From the NCBI GenBank assembly GCA_018907035.1, contig JACCIC010000063.1, forward strand, positions 1,727,501 through 1,791,500: a stretch of DNA of 64,000 nucleotides. The letters run 5' to 3'. Made by a program: the position numbers and the translations under genes. The stretch's first letter is position 1. Every line of letters starts with the position of its first letter. The notes beneath the pieces were generated by a model. The model saw only the letters and a program-made list of their open reading frames with translations. It was not told where the DNA came from and did not search any database. Of the stretch, positions 47,771 to 59,990 are shown piece after piece. Origin of the DNA: Sycobia sp. Sy_11. Lineage: Eukaryota > Arthropoda > Insecta > Hymenoptera > Epichrysomallidae.

Positions 47771-48780
47771 AAAACCGCATCCCGTGCGCGAGCCTAACGA
47801 GCTCCTCCGCGTAATTCCCGCATTGTCTCGAAAACTCTTTCTGCGCGTAAACCCCCTTCCCCCAGGGGCTCTTCTCGAAAGCCATCGTGGGGGCGCCTCA
47901 GACCGTGCACAAAGCCGGCTCTCGCTGCTAGAGCGGCGCGGTGCGGCGTTTTCCGAAAACGATCGGCTCGCTAGATTGCGCGCGTCCTCAATTAGGCACG
48001 ATCGCCCTGGACCAGTGGAATATACGGATCCGCCCTTGCGTAAGCCCCGACTTATATACGCGGCTCGGCGTATAAAAGCCATTAATCCATAATCGCCCCA
48101 GTAGTGGGCCAATCGGCACGTGGGCGCTCGCGCGCGCGCGCAAGGGAGACGGAAACAGCGACGGGGGAGACAGGGACACCGAGACGCGGATCCCCCTCTT
48201 CGGATATATCCGCACCCTTCGAGTGGCGTCTCCCCATGCGCGCGCGCGCGACCCGCCACCCCCTCCCCCGTAACAACCGCACCCACGCTCGTCGCTCTCC
48301 TCGGCCCTTTGTACGGGGCGCGCTGTACGCGAGCGCAGCTGATTATTTGTTAGCAATTTTCCGAGCCGTCGCAGGATGCGCACCGGGAGTCGCGGTCATT
48401 GTCATTGTAATACGTCGGCGCGGTCCGTAATGGATAATGCGAAAGCGGTGTGCGAGCGCGTGGCCAGCGCACGCGACCGGTAGTGCTGCATTCCCGGCCG
48501 GTCTCGTGCCCGCGCGCTAGAAATCCCCCCCCCCCCCTCGACGAGCAAAAGCGCCGTCACCGTCTCGCAAGGCGTCCATGTAGAGGCTTTTTCTCTTTTC
48601 TAGCCCCCCCCCCCCGCCGACGCCCCATCACCTATTGACGGCTGCTGACTTTGCTTCCGAGCCCCTCTTCTGCTGAAGGCGGTTTTTCTAAGGTCTATAT
48701 ACGGTATCATCAGCATACGGCCCGCGGGGGGCTACCAAATCGATCGGGCGAAATTTCGGGTCATCGTATGCGCAAGAATT
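47771..48780. other. CpG-rich island, candidate promoter region
   Basis: About 1 kb of CpG-rich DNA with a good TATA box (48071) and two long C runs (48525-48537 and 48604-48615). Long frames on both strands overlap each other and show no domains. It is the best promoter-like island in the window, but no downstream exon can be identified. Confidence 0.45.
48071..48100 (+). promoter_or_regulatory. Candidate TATA-type core promoter
   Basis: TATAAAAG at 48071-48078 sits in a GC-rich frame (GGCG-TATAAAAG-CC). CCCAGTAG follows, with its A at 48100, 29 bases downstream, where an initiator is expected. This spacing is canonical for insect TATA promoters. No transcript evidence is available. Confidence 0.4.
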
Positions 48781-49800
48781 GAAAAATAGGAGTCGGAAGT
48801 CATTGAGGAATTAGGAAACAATCAAATTGGAACTGTAAATATCGTTTCTTCGATTTATTTCGCTGAACTGTTTAACTATCATTATTTTATTACGATTCCA
48901 TTTGACATATGTATACTGGAATGCGACGATGATCTAAATTTAAAGTTGATTTTTAAAGCTCGCGTGCTCAATCAGAAGTTATAAATTTTTTTAACAAACG
49001 AGATAAGTAAATAACAAATTTTTCGATTACCGGCATATTATCGTTGAATGAGAGTTGATAAAAAAGTTAGATAAATAATAGACTAGATGTTTTAATAAAA
49101 GGCTTTTCTATTGATTTTGTCTATTGAGTAAAATATTATACTATACGATAAAATGGCTGGATATACCATTACTCATGGGCAGGTTTAAAAAATATCAATT
49201 AAAAGTAAGAATTCGTTTATGAAATACTGATTTTGCTTGTATATCCTATATTGTATTGCTGAATTATTCATCTCTTACCAGATGTAGAGAGTTATAGATA
49301 TAATATTCTTATACTGTCAATGGATATTTCAGAAGGTTATTCAGTCTTCAAACGTGATTCTTGTTGAGGAAACAGTTTGATATCACTTGAGTTACTAAAG
49401 CGACACATCGAATTGCAAAATATTGATACATTCAAAATCAATATAAATTTAATTGAAAATTAATTCAAAATCATATATAAAATATTTAAAAACCCTGCAA
49501 TAATTTCAGCCTTTGCATGCTTCAAATGCATATAGTACCTTGTGTTAAATAGTAGAAAAAATTGATAATATTTTTATATTATTAATATAATTTTAATTTG
49601 TTAAATTATCTGATTTAACGATAAAAAATTCTTTTGATTTGAAGCTAGAGTATAATATTCATACAACTACATACTTTATATGTTTTTCTTATTTTCAACC
49701 ATTGTTCGATAGTAGAACAAAGCCAGAAATATTTATGAACGACAATATCGAGCTTAAAGTCAACGAATTAAATTAAATGATAATTTATATAAAACAAGAT
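48781..49800. other. AT-rich stretch, nothing recognised
   Basis: No supported feature. Confidence 0.6.
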
Positions 49801-49997
49801 TGAACTAGAGCGTGAATAATGTCATTTACTATATCCAAGTCGTGTACATTACGCGAGCTCTATATAACGATAAATCTCCTCCGACGATTCGAAAACAAAA
49901 AGGGAAATAAAACAATCATCCGCTCGATCCACTCGACACCCAGCGCATCATTCCGGAACCGAGAGTCAAAATCTCCCGTGATGCGCTGCCGCCTAAG

Positions 49998-50005
49998 TCA
50001 CACAA

Positions 50006-50064
<59 letters not shown>

Positions 50065-50073
50065 CACACACAA
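49998..50073. repeat. Microsatellite (CA)n with internal (CG)n
   Basis: About 75 bp of CA with a CGCGCGCG interruption near 50013. Confidence 0.95.
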
Positions 50074-50461
50074 TAACAGTACGGCGCGCGTTGCTTCGGC
50101 AATCAATCGGCACGAGTACAAGGCGGGGGGACACGAAACTCACCGTCTCCCCCTCGGGTAATACTGGCAACGTAATCCTATAATGAATTATCCCAAATCG
50201 GGGCTTCGGGATAGCCAAGAAGCCGAGGGAGGGGAGATCGAAGCTCGAGAGCGATACCTCGAGCTCTGGGCATATCGTGCGTTCCCACCGGCCGATGTCT
50301 ATTAATTTTGCATTAGAAATTCCCCTTCGCCACCCCTCTCGCCCCCCACCCCCAATCCGCTGCTGCTCAGCCTAACTCCCATACGAGCTCCTACCGAGGA
50401 AGCTTTCCACTGTAAAACCTCTCTTGGCTTGGTCGTCGGTCGTAATTCCCAAATTGTTTCA

Positions 50462-50465
<4 letters not shown>

Positions 50466-50506
<41 letters not shown>
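50466..50506. repeat. Microsatellite (CT)n
   Basis: About 20 CT units. Confidence 0.96.
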
Positions 50507-50513
<7 letters not shown>

Positions 50514-50700
50514 TTGAAAATGCAGCATTCTATAGTATTTTTTGTCCCGCACCCGTGCCTACATTCTTTTTGCCTCTCGCGGCAATCAAGCCGGGGAAAC
50601 TCGCAGAAGCGCGGGATTCGTTATGGCTCGTATAAAATTTTACGCGAGTTAGCGTTCAAAGGGCTGCTCTGATGTGTCGAGGCAATTTTTCAGCCAGGAA

Positions 50701-52380
50701 CTAATTATGCTCGAGTTTTCTTTGCATTTTATTGGATAATCATGAGCTTGTCATTTTTTTTTCTTATTCTCTTGAAAGTTTTCAAGAAAAAATACCGAGC
50801 ACGACTTTATAAAGAAAGAATTGGTGTTGGAAGGCTTAGAGAGAGTTATCGCTGTGGTAATGAGGAAGTTTGACGACAGTTTTGTCGTAGAAAAAGCTTT
50901 CGTTTATGATGTGAAAGTACGTTTTAGAATAAAATCACTTGTGCTCTTGTATAAACACTCTAATTTCACAGAAGTGAAACTATACTTTGTGCGCAAGGGA
51001 TCATTAGGTAACTCCTTCCACATAACTGTATATAAAATTTTAACGTAACGGTCAATATTCACACAATAAACTTTCACATATGTTGATAATATTTAATTTA
51101 TCATAAAATAATTATTATTTTAAAAATTTCTCCTTACCTGTTAACGGTAAATAATATATAAACAATAGTAATTTATTTAAAAGGAAGATTTCTCGATGGT
51201 ATTAATTGGTACTTAAAAGCCCTATTAACAATTTATATTTAAATTACAAGATTAAAGTAACACGGTTACATCGAATAATGGAATTGGTGAACATGAATTC
51301 ACTATTAAGTGACTGTTCATAACAGCGAGCCTAGCTCTCTTCTTCTATAACAAATATATGACAAGGTAAATTGAAAAATACGAATCGATTATTATATGAA
51401 TTAAAAAACAGAGAATTCGAATATTTAATTTAACAATAAAAATATAAAATTCTCATTTCAAATGTTTTATTAGTCATTATCCGAAAACATTTATTTCGTT
51501 CATTGTATGTTCGAAAAATTATATTGTTTAAAATATTGTCTTTATGTCTTTCATAAATAATAAATTATGAAAAGAATTTAAGCCTCTAAACAGTTTCGTG
51601 ACATCTGCACTTGTTAACAGTCCTGCTATATTTTCCTGTAAAAATTTAATTTCGTTCTTCAAGATAATTAGAGACGTTCAAGCATTATATTTTCCAAGAA
51701 GAATTTGAAGCTTTCTTTTTAGAAAGCACGCATTAAATTTAAACGTATTATTTCATAAAAATTAAAAAAAATCAGAAGAAATTGAAGTTTCTTTTAGAAA
51801 ATAAATTTAGTTATTGTAGTTATCGTTTAGAAGAGAAAATTTTTTTAATTTAGCTAAGGAACGCATATAATAAGCTTTTATTTCAATATAAGGTTAAAAA
51901 AATTACAATATTTATTGTACAATATGTTACACTTTCGTAGTCTGAAAATATGTATCAGCATGATGTTCCTTTGAATTTGTATAAAGATATTCTTTTTATG
52001 TATTGTGGTAAATATTTAGAAATTTTAAATTTCATATGCTATTGTTTATTTAATTATTTGAAAACTTTTTTAAGGATCATCTCTAAAACCAGAAGAAAAA
52101 CATTCAAATGAAATTTAAAAAATGAAATGAAATTTGTGTTAAATTCTTAAATCTATTAGCAAAAAAATTTCTATAAACACAAAGAATTTCCTGTGCTATC
52201 CTGTACTAACATAAACTTTAGATTTCAAATCAACTGGAAAAAAGATCCATTCTGCATAGAATAAGATTAAAATCATGTCTCTCTTTCTCTCCTTTTTATG
52301 TATCTCCTCAATAGATCTCATCGGAAATACCAGAGCATTCAAACATACGTTATAGAGAACCATCATATGTAATGGCATTA
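50701..52380. other. AT-rich stretch, nothing recognised
   Basis: Frames such as 50821-51048 (TTG start) and 52196-52378 (minus) show no domain. No repeat family is identified. Confidence 0.55.
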
Positions 52381-52870
52381 TTACTCACAAAATTTTTTCT
52401 CTCTCAAAGGGCGAAAATTCAAATTTTGTTGTCCAGGACAAATTATGTTGTCCATCGATCCTCTCTGCTCCGGCAGGAGCGTTACAGGAGAAGGATAGAG
52501 CAAAGAATCGGATGGAAAGCGAGAATTTGAAATGTGGCTGAAGGCTGCGAACTGATCGAGTTGACCCAGCACGAAAAGTGAAAAATGACCAAATATTTCC
52601 GATGCCTCGAGTTCTGCTCTTTTGAAGGATGTTCATGTGTTGGCTGAACGGCTGAGAAGTCTATAATTAATTTAGAAAAGAAAAGGATTAAATGTAGTCG
52701 TTATCGGTAGCCATTTTCTGTTTTTGTTACACTTCGTTTTCGAACAACACTAATTTGCGATGCTGATTTTTAAAATGGATATAGACGATAAATATTGATG
52801 CATGGACACAGAGTGCATAAACTATGGTAATTATACGCTGAGTTTCTATTAGATGAGATTCTACAATTAT
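52381..52870. other. Mixed-composition spacer, no gene recognised
   Basis: A slightly GC-richer patch at 52420-52600 has an inverted TGTCCAGGACA palindrome (about 52432-52442). Minus-strand frames of 63-83 residues overlap there and are not recognisable. Confidence 0.45.
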
Positions 52871-53004
52871 TGTTGGAATACAACAAAAATATGCATCATT
52901 CGATACTGCTTGTGCATGAACACGACCGTTACTATATATTCAACAGTACTGCAGGTCCGCACCAATCATAGGCGAGTGTCAAGCGGAGTGACAACTTCCG
53001 AAGA

Positions 53005-53041
53005 TATAAAAGGCAAGGATGAATGCCTATACCCTATCATT
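53005..53041 (+). promoter_or_regulatory. LTR core promoter
   Basis: TATAAAA at 53005-53011, with TCATTG about 32 bases downstream as a possible initiator. A second initiator-like TCAGT lies at 53055. Confidence 0.5.
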
Positions 53042-53094
53042 GTCAAGAGAGACATCAGTGCAGTTTGTGTTATATAGTTTGTGTGAACTTATTG

Positions 53095-53096
<2 letters not shown>

Positions 53097-53149
<53 letters not shown>
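53097..53149. repeat. Microsatellite (TA)n inside the LTR
   Basis: About 26 TA units between the promoter and the polyadenylation signal of the solo LTR. Confidence 0.96.
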
Positions 53150-53152
<3 letters not shown>

Positions 53153-53195
53153 CCTTTATTGTACATCGTTCGCGTTGTGTATCTTTATAATTTTG

Positions 53196-53201
53196 AATAA
53201 A
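53196..53201 (+). terminator. LTR polyadenylation signal
   Basis: AATAAA about 47 bp before the LTR end, consistent with the R/U5 region. Confidence 0.45.
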
Positions 53202-53253
53202 GCTCATTTCATAATTTAATTATACATTTCTTCCTGGATTTATCAACAATTAT

Positions 53254-54466
53254 TAATTAAGAATCGTGTGGTTGAATCAAACATGATTACTTTGGAAGAT
53301 TATGTGGTGAAATTGAGGTGAAATGAAGTGAACTATATTGAGTGACGTGTACAGATATTGTTAAAAATAAATCCAAAATGAAAATAAACTTATTACTTTG
53401 TATACAATTATTGGAAAATTTTATACGTTGTTTAAATTTTCGTGTCGTTTTGTATAGGTATTAATATAATCTATCAAAGAGGTACTCGAACAAACAAACC
53501 TATTTCAATGCAACCAACTCAATTTGCAATATTAATTATTTTAATAAAAAAAATCGTTGAAAGATTAGATTTATATACGATATAAGTACTTTGGTAGGTT
53601 TATAAATCATTACTTACATAATATAATATGCATATATAATAACATAATATAATAATTATCGATACAGCTTCAAGTAAGATTTCTAATAATATTTGAGAAA
53701 CTATTAAGTATTTTTTATATTACAGTATTTTAAGCGCCAATAAACACCAGCTTTCCTTATTGTAAAAGCATGCAAATATATTTCACCAGTATATAAATAT
53801 TTAGTAAGGAACGTCAGTAATGAACTAACTTTACTCAAAGTTTTCTTATACTTTTCTATCGGATATCATAAATTTACTCGAACATATTTCCAAATTTAAC
53901 AATTTTTTTACCTCAATTTATAATTTTTTATCTTTTTAATAATAAAAACTTGAACTTTTTCAAAACAATATTATTGTGGCAGTATTTACGATGTTATATT
54001 TTTGAATTGTTAAAATAATCTTTTTTCTAACAATTACTCCATAATTATTTTTCTGGTCGCTTTTATTAACCAAAGATTAAAAGGTGCTAGAGGTGCATAT
54101 ATTAAGTAAAAATATGCTTATGTAGTGTTTTTTTTAGTGTTTTTTAGAAACCGGTAAATGATTCTTTTCAAATTCTTTTCTGAAAATTTCTGTATAACGA
54201 GGAGTCGAATTCATACAGCCTAATTTTAAGCATGAATAAACCGAATTGCTCTACTTATTCTGAATTTGTCTTCATTAAATCTAGATTCTTCGCTATCGCT
54301 CTATTTACCACTTTCAACAACTATTCCTATAGGCTCTGATTATATTTTTAAAGACCAATTTGGTTATTCTGACTGCAACATAAAAAAAATAATAAAAAGC
54401 CAAGTCTGCGTCTATATAATCTTTCCGTTTCCTCTTTCTCGCTCGCTCCGGCTATTTCAATCCACT

Positions 54467-54476
<10 letters not shown>
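53254..54476. other. AT-rich stretch, nothing recognised
   Basis: No primer-binding site or gag-like frame follows the LTR, and no other feature is supported. Confidence 0.6.

Positions 54477-54522
<46 letters not shown>
54477..54522. repeat. Microsatellite (TA)n
   Basis: About 22 TA units. Confidence 0.95.
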
Positions 54523-54524
<2 letters not shown>

Positions 54525-55380
54525 CCGAATTAAAAACTAAATGAAGGTACATCTCCTCTTTCCACTCCCTTTGTATTATATATACGGCGGCGCGGTGCGC
54601 CTTTGCCATCGTCGCGCCGAGCTTTAGCAGTGGCGTTAATTGCCGCGGCGGGCGAAGCGAGGCGAAGCCGCGCGTAAAAAGGCGGCACGCCGAAAATGGT
54701 CGGTGGACCCGGTTCCAAGTCCGGTCCAATATCGGCATCCGTAAGGACGATCTGAAAGATGCCCCGGAAAAAAAAGAAAGGACCCGATCGGAGACCGGCC
54801 GAAATCAAAATGTCAATGATGCGCAGCGTTCGAGCTTTGGACAGGGGGGGGGGCGGAGAGGCCACGTGTCCACTGCACGCCCTCCCGCTCCCTCCCGATT
54901 ATAGTATGCTCGAGCTGTTCTTGGAATGCAGTTCACGTTCGCTCGCTCACTCGCTCGCTCGCGCGTGCGCGCGTCGCGCGTCTATGGATCTTTTTCTTCG
55001 GTTCGACAGATATGCTTAAATAAAAAGGTGTATACGCCGCGCCACGGCCGTTGGACAGTCCCTTGAGGTTCCCCGTCTATATAAGCGTCGATCTTTTGTC
55101 TTATAGGCTAATAGAACACGCGTTCCAGCCCGCCGCGCCTTCGCTCTTTCTACCGATCCACCCCTCTTTCACCCCCATCCTCGTATTGGCAAAAATCCAC
55201 GGAGCGAATTGAAGGAGGCAGAGAAGGCGTCTTCTCGAATATCGTTCGCTCAATCACCCTCGCGCGAGCTCCGTGTCTGTATTCGGCTCGCTCTGCCTGG
55301 TTTAGGTATACATATCCCCCCTTTTCATTTCTAGTCTATGTATGTATCCTGATTTTTGGGCTAATTAATACTTCGACAAG
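54523..55380. other. CpG-rich island with G-tract and TATA box
   Basis: GC-rich block with G10-CGG at 54844-54856 and TATATAAG at 55078-55085 in GC-rich surroundings (possible plus-strand core promoter). Frames are open on both strands without domains. Confidence 0.4.
55078..55085 (+). promoter_or_regulatory. Possible TATA box
   Basis: TATATAAG flanked by CCCGTC and CGTCGATC. No clear initiator is seen about 30 bases on, so support is weak. Confidence 0.25.
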
Positions 55381-56955
55381 TGTTTTGCGTGCTTTGTGTC
55401 GGAATATCATGTAGAATTGAATAGACTAACTCGATGTTTGTTCCGAGGTTGATTTCAACTCATTTCTTTGAAAATCTCATGGTTAAACAAAAGATTACGT
55501 CCTAATGATTTTTGTTCTTTTCAGAAGATATTAAAATATAATAATTTTAAGCTCAGTGTGAAAAAATCATCAAAATTTGAGAACATATATTACTTGTATT
55601 TTTTACTTTGTACCATGATACATAAATTCTAGTCTTGATAACCACAAGATTTCAATTTTGTAACATGTGTTTCATTTTCTTTTGAAATAAAACAAACTGA
55701 AATTATTTGATCATCTACAGTTATAGTTTATGAGATCACATCACAATAGCTAGAAGCAATAACCTGAAACAGTTCGAAACTTTGTTCTGAAAGTAGAATT
55801 TAAGAAATACATTTTTTGACGAACTTTTTAAACTTTTTATTTCTTTTGCAAAGATAAAATTTCTGTTATGCCAAGATAAAGTTAAACTAAATGTGCTTCT
55901 TTATTTTTATATTAAAAAGTATCAAAAATCTAAACGGATTATGCATAAAAATGATCAAAAGCAAATAAGAACAAAATGAAATTAAATGTAAAAAAAAAAA
56001 TTTTATTATATAGTAAAGTAATTAAAAAATATATTCCATAGCATATAATATTCCAACGTAGTGATACAAATTCACGTCAATTTTAAAATATAGTCTCAAT
56101 TCGAGGTCGTAACACCTTCTCCGCAACAAAGCGCGTGATTCGATAATACTCAATCCAGGTTAATTTCTCGTACGATTAACGCCATTGATATTTTGTAAAC
56201 TACTGGGAAATTAAAAAAACAAACCACTCCTACAACTGGAGATGGCCGCTGATCAATAATTTAAGCATGAGACGTATTCTCAATCTAAATGCAGGAGATC
56301 TTATCCCTAGTTTAATGACGAAGCAAGTGATGGGACCAGCAGCGATACCTGCAAGAGAATTCTATCGTATTCGTTACAGACGCACTTTTTCTACGTGCTG
56401 AAAATAGGGACTCGGATAAGAATGGTTTAGTCCGAATCTAAATAGCGTCAAACATCTAAATTCATATTTATGAGTCTAGTCTCTCAACTAATTTGACTAT
56501 TACCAAATAATGCAACCGGCTTATTTTTCGCATATCTCTATAGTGGCATTCGTCAACAAAAGAATGGAAAAAGCAAATGAAAAAACCATAAAGAACCACT
56601 TCTAAATTAATTTTAAGTTGATCGATTGTAACACTCATACCGATTTCTAAGTTGTATTCTGAAAGGAGAGGATTTCCATTTTTAATCACAGATTTTAATA
56701 ATAACTAAACACTTTCAGTCTTGATTATGTAAATAAAAAAATTCCTCGAGTCAAATCTTAATTATTAAAATTTGTTTATTCGTGTTATTATCAATTTTAT
56801 ATTATATTTTTATACTTTCTTAGTGATATGTAATTATATTAATCTATATTATGGCTTTGAATTGCTTCTACTTACTTAAGTTCAACATAGACAAATATTT
56901 AAAAAAAAATTAAAGAATTTACAAAATAAAAGAAAATAAGACTAGTATATATAAG

Positions 56956-56956
<1 letters not shown>
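55381..56956. other. AT-rich stretch, no gene recognised
   Basis: A slightly GC-richer segment (56100-56440) has no identifiable feature. The minus frame at 56468-56689 (73 aa) shows no domain. Confidence 0.55.

Positions 56957-57009
<53 letters not shown>
56957..57009. repeat. Microsatellite (TA)n
   Basis: About 26 TA units. Confidence 0.95.
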
Positions 57010-57011
<2 letters not shown>

Positions 57012-58000
57012 GTGATTCAGTGCATAGTTAATTTTAATTACAAAGGCACATTTTATCTTATATTGATGTTATGTATAGATCAATTTATTTGTATGGTATA
57101 TTATCTGCAATTAGTTATTACAAGCAGAAGTCATGCAGAGTAATAAAAATTAATTAATGTACTTATGCGGAATTATGAAAACTTCAAGAAATAATATAAA
57201 ATTCATAAAATTCATATTATAACAAAGCTAAGAAAAAATTTAAAGCATAGTAATATTATTTTCTACAAAGAATCATCTGTATACTTGCAACAAAAAATAA
57301 GGTAAATACATTTGATGAAAATGTTTAATTCCAAGTTGGGACATTCTCTTTGTGGGAATGGAATGAATAGGTATATGTGTGAGTGTTAGCACTTGTATGT
57401 TTCATATATATGCATGAAAAAAATTATATGCATTATTTCCTGTAAATCCGGTTATGGCATGTGGGTCTGACGGTATGTGTGATAAAAACATACGTGTTTC
57501 CTCCGTTGATATATTTCGCAGATCTAATAGTATACATTATCATTGTATAGCGAATAATGAATTTTGAATTACTACCTTATTTATTTTTATTACTATATAT
57601 TATTGTAATCTATATTGTTCTACCTAAACATTTTTGAAAAACGCTTCTACTGCAAGAACGAGAGATTTTAGGTCAATCTCCAGTTGAGCACACTCAGGAA
57701 CTATTTTATTCGAATTCTATACAATTTATCAACTATTACCGATACTCACATAACACTTCAAACCCAAAAGATTTTCTGTATAACTTGTTTATCAGTCCGA
57801 TAGAATAATATTTATAAAACGCCTGTTTTCAATAGTTTCTCGTTTATATCGAAGTTGCAAATCTATAAGATTATTATTTTTGCATTTATTAAATATATTT
57901 TTAACAAATAGTCGGAGACTATGATGAATGACATTCCTACTTCACATTATAATAATTATGTTTTTTAATTTTGTTTATCATAAATCTTAATCTGAAAGCG
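57010..58000. other. AT-rich stretch, nothing recognised
   Basis: No supported feature. Confidence 0.6.
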
Positions 58001-59250
58001 TTCCCAGAGGACTGAAAATTAGCGTACCGCAAATATTAACGCACATCCGAAGGCTTACGTGTACTGGCTGGGTATGTATCGGCGTATGTATGTAGAGAAA
58101 GAGAGAAAGTCGACCGTCCCGCCCGATGCGATATCGTGACTAAAAGCAGCCGCGCGGCGAGCTCAAAAGTTTGAGCATCAAATAAAGCCTCGGCCGCCAA
58201 GATTTTATAATCGTAAGCGCACAGGTGAGGCGCGCGACTATTTGAGTCACGCGTGTAGTTCGCGTGACGTATTTATTGCTCTCCGACTTATAATCAAATT
58301 TAATTAGCGGTCAACCGAGCCGGACGCGCGGTGGCGCGGCTTTTCCCAACAATTACGCTCCGAGATTATCGCATGAGCGCGTATTGTTCGGCGATATCGG
58401 GATGGAGAAGCGGGAGCGCGTCGATTCCCTGTGTACACTTTTTTAATCCTGTGCTCCGCACCGTCGAGCGGCTTTATCCAGTGCTACTCGAGAGCGCGGC
58501 GGCGGGGTGGGGGGGGGCGGGGGATAGTAGTAGAAAGCCTTGATAAAAAAGACCGCGCGGCTCCTAATCGCGCATTTTCACGTGCGCGCCTATCGGCATT
58601 AAAGAGATCCGGGGATCCGTAAGGTGTGCGCACGCGCGCGTGTGTGTGTGTGTCTGCACGTGGTATACGTGCGAGGCGGCCGCGGCCGCGGGCGCTCATC
58701 CTTTCATCTCTCGCCGGGATTGCAGGCACGCGCGAGCCATTAGCCGATTATTATTCCCCGACGGTTAATTGCCGCGCTACTATGCCTCGGCGCGGATGCC
58801 GCCACGGTCGCGTTGACAGATAAGCTACCGATATTCCAAGCCCCGACTAAGTGCCGCGGCCTTGCTGGCTCCTGCGTCGAGCTGCACTTCTTACCTCTGC
58901 ACCCATCGAGGCGATTTTTATATATAGGCGGCTTCTTGGGAAAAGCGGCGGGGAAGCCCGACTGCGCGGAATTTTCGGAGGATCTCCTGCAGTGATGGAT
59001 GATTTCTGAAGAGGATAACGCGCTTGCTTGATGCGCTGTACGATTCGTAATTATTCAAGCTTAATAAATTACTAATCCGACTAGTGTGAAGATGTAACGT
59101 CTATTATTCCATTAGGCGCTGCTCTCCGGTTGCGCAAGCATTGCATCGCGATTTGCGCGGTGCTACTCGTCGTGCAGTGTTTATACTCAAAGCATACGTA
59201 AAGACGTTATAAGAGGAAACATATTGTTAGTTACCTTACACTATCTCTTG

Positions 59251-59298
59251 ATAGCCGTATAGCCGTACTGCCAGGATGACCAGGATAGCCAGGATGAT
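59251..59298. repeat. Short tandem repeats (ATAGCCGT and CCAGGATRR units)
   Basis: Two copies of an ATAGCCGT-like unit are followed by three copies of CCAGGATGA/CCAGGATAG. Confidence 0.75.
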
Positions 59299-59786
59299 TG
59301 ATGCTAACGATCGCCGATTCTGATGTAGTTTATTGCTAATAATAATGCGAATCGTGGCTAGAATCGCGCATTCATTGAAAAGTCCGCGAAACGGGTATCC
59401 GTCCGTAGTACGCAGTCCGCATTATCGTGAGAACATAACAGTTTATATGTTATTGCCAGGGTTTAAGGACTATCCAAGACCATTCGTCCCGCAAGGTCAT
59501 AAAGTTTTTAATTATCACGAGTATATAGGTGGAGCTGGCTCTGGGAGGGGTGAGTCGAGAATAATTTTTGCGAGGGCAACGAGCATAAAAAGCCGTTAAT
59601 TATGCGAGAAATTCCTGAGATATCTTTGAGAGTGCGCCGGTACCTATTAACATTCTTGTCAATCACAGAAAAGACGCACGCGGGCTCTCGCGCGTACGCA
59701 CACACGCTTTACGGCTAATTCGACGTTGGAGCTTTTGCCGTTTGAAAACGAGCTGAAGTAAGAACGGGCGGCGCGCGTAAGTAAGC

Positions 59787-59836
59787 CGCCGCCGCCACTG
59801 TCGCCGCCACTGTCGCCGCCAGTGCCGCCGCCACGG
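59787..59836. repeat. Tandem array of a 12-bp GCCGCCACTGTC unit
   Basis: About four units with small changes. The minus strand would read Trp-Arg-Arg-Gln/His repeats, but there is no gene context. Confidence 0.8.
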
Positions 59837-59990
59837 TACGGGGGCGAAGAGTAGCAATTATGACAACACTGTAATCGAGGACCGACTGCGACTGAAAGGG
59901 AGGGTGAAAGTGCTGGTCTCAGTCGGGGATTAAGTAGTGCAACGAGTCGAAAAGACGGTTTTATCGCCGCAGCTTATTGCCTACTCAAAT

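Larger units (their letters stand above)
49801..50700. other. GC-rich patch with CA and CT repeats
   Basis: Mixed CpG-rich sequence holding the two repeats listed next. No domain is seen in the frames. Confidence 0.45.
52871..53248 (+). mobile_element. Solo LTR, copia-like
   Basis: A 378-bp segment begins TGTTGGAATAC and ends TATCAACA, with ATTAT directly on both sides (52866-52870 and 53249-53253). TG...CA ends plus a perfect 5-bp duplication define an LTR. TGTTGGAA...CAACA ends are typical of Ty1/copia elements. Inside are a TATA box (53005), an initiator-like TCATTG (53037) and AATAAA (53196), in the order expected for U3-R-U5 on the plus strand. A (TA)n tract fills 53097-53149. With duplications on both sides of one LTR, the rest was presumably removed by LTR-LTR recombination. 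Confidence 0.88.
58001..59990. other. Long CpG-rich region with short tandem repeats
   Basis: About 2 kb of mostly GC-rich DNA: G9-CGG at 58509-58520, a CG/TG tract at 58630-58653, TTAATTGCC and TAATTAG-type sites, and two small tandem arrays listed below. No frame has a recognisable domain. It is one of the strongest candidates for clustered regulatory DNA, but only by composition. Confidence 0.4.

Noticed and set aside
47744..48430. Arginine- and proline-rich frames of 108-180 residues on both strands
   Set aside because: Stop codons are rare by chance in CpG-rich DNA. The frames overlap, lack domains and contradict one another.
52871..54265. A full copia retrotransposon starting at the LTR
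   Set aside because: The target duplication lies immediately after the single LTR, and no gag-pol frame or second LTR follows.
54530..55019. Frames of 86-111 residues around the G10 tract
   Set aside because: Composition-driven; both strands are open and no domain is seen.
59663..59857. Trp-Arg-repeat protein on the minus strand
   Set aside because: It is the translation of a 12-bp tandem repeat with no upstream promoter or conserved remainder.
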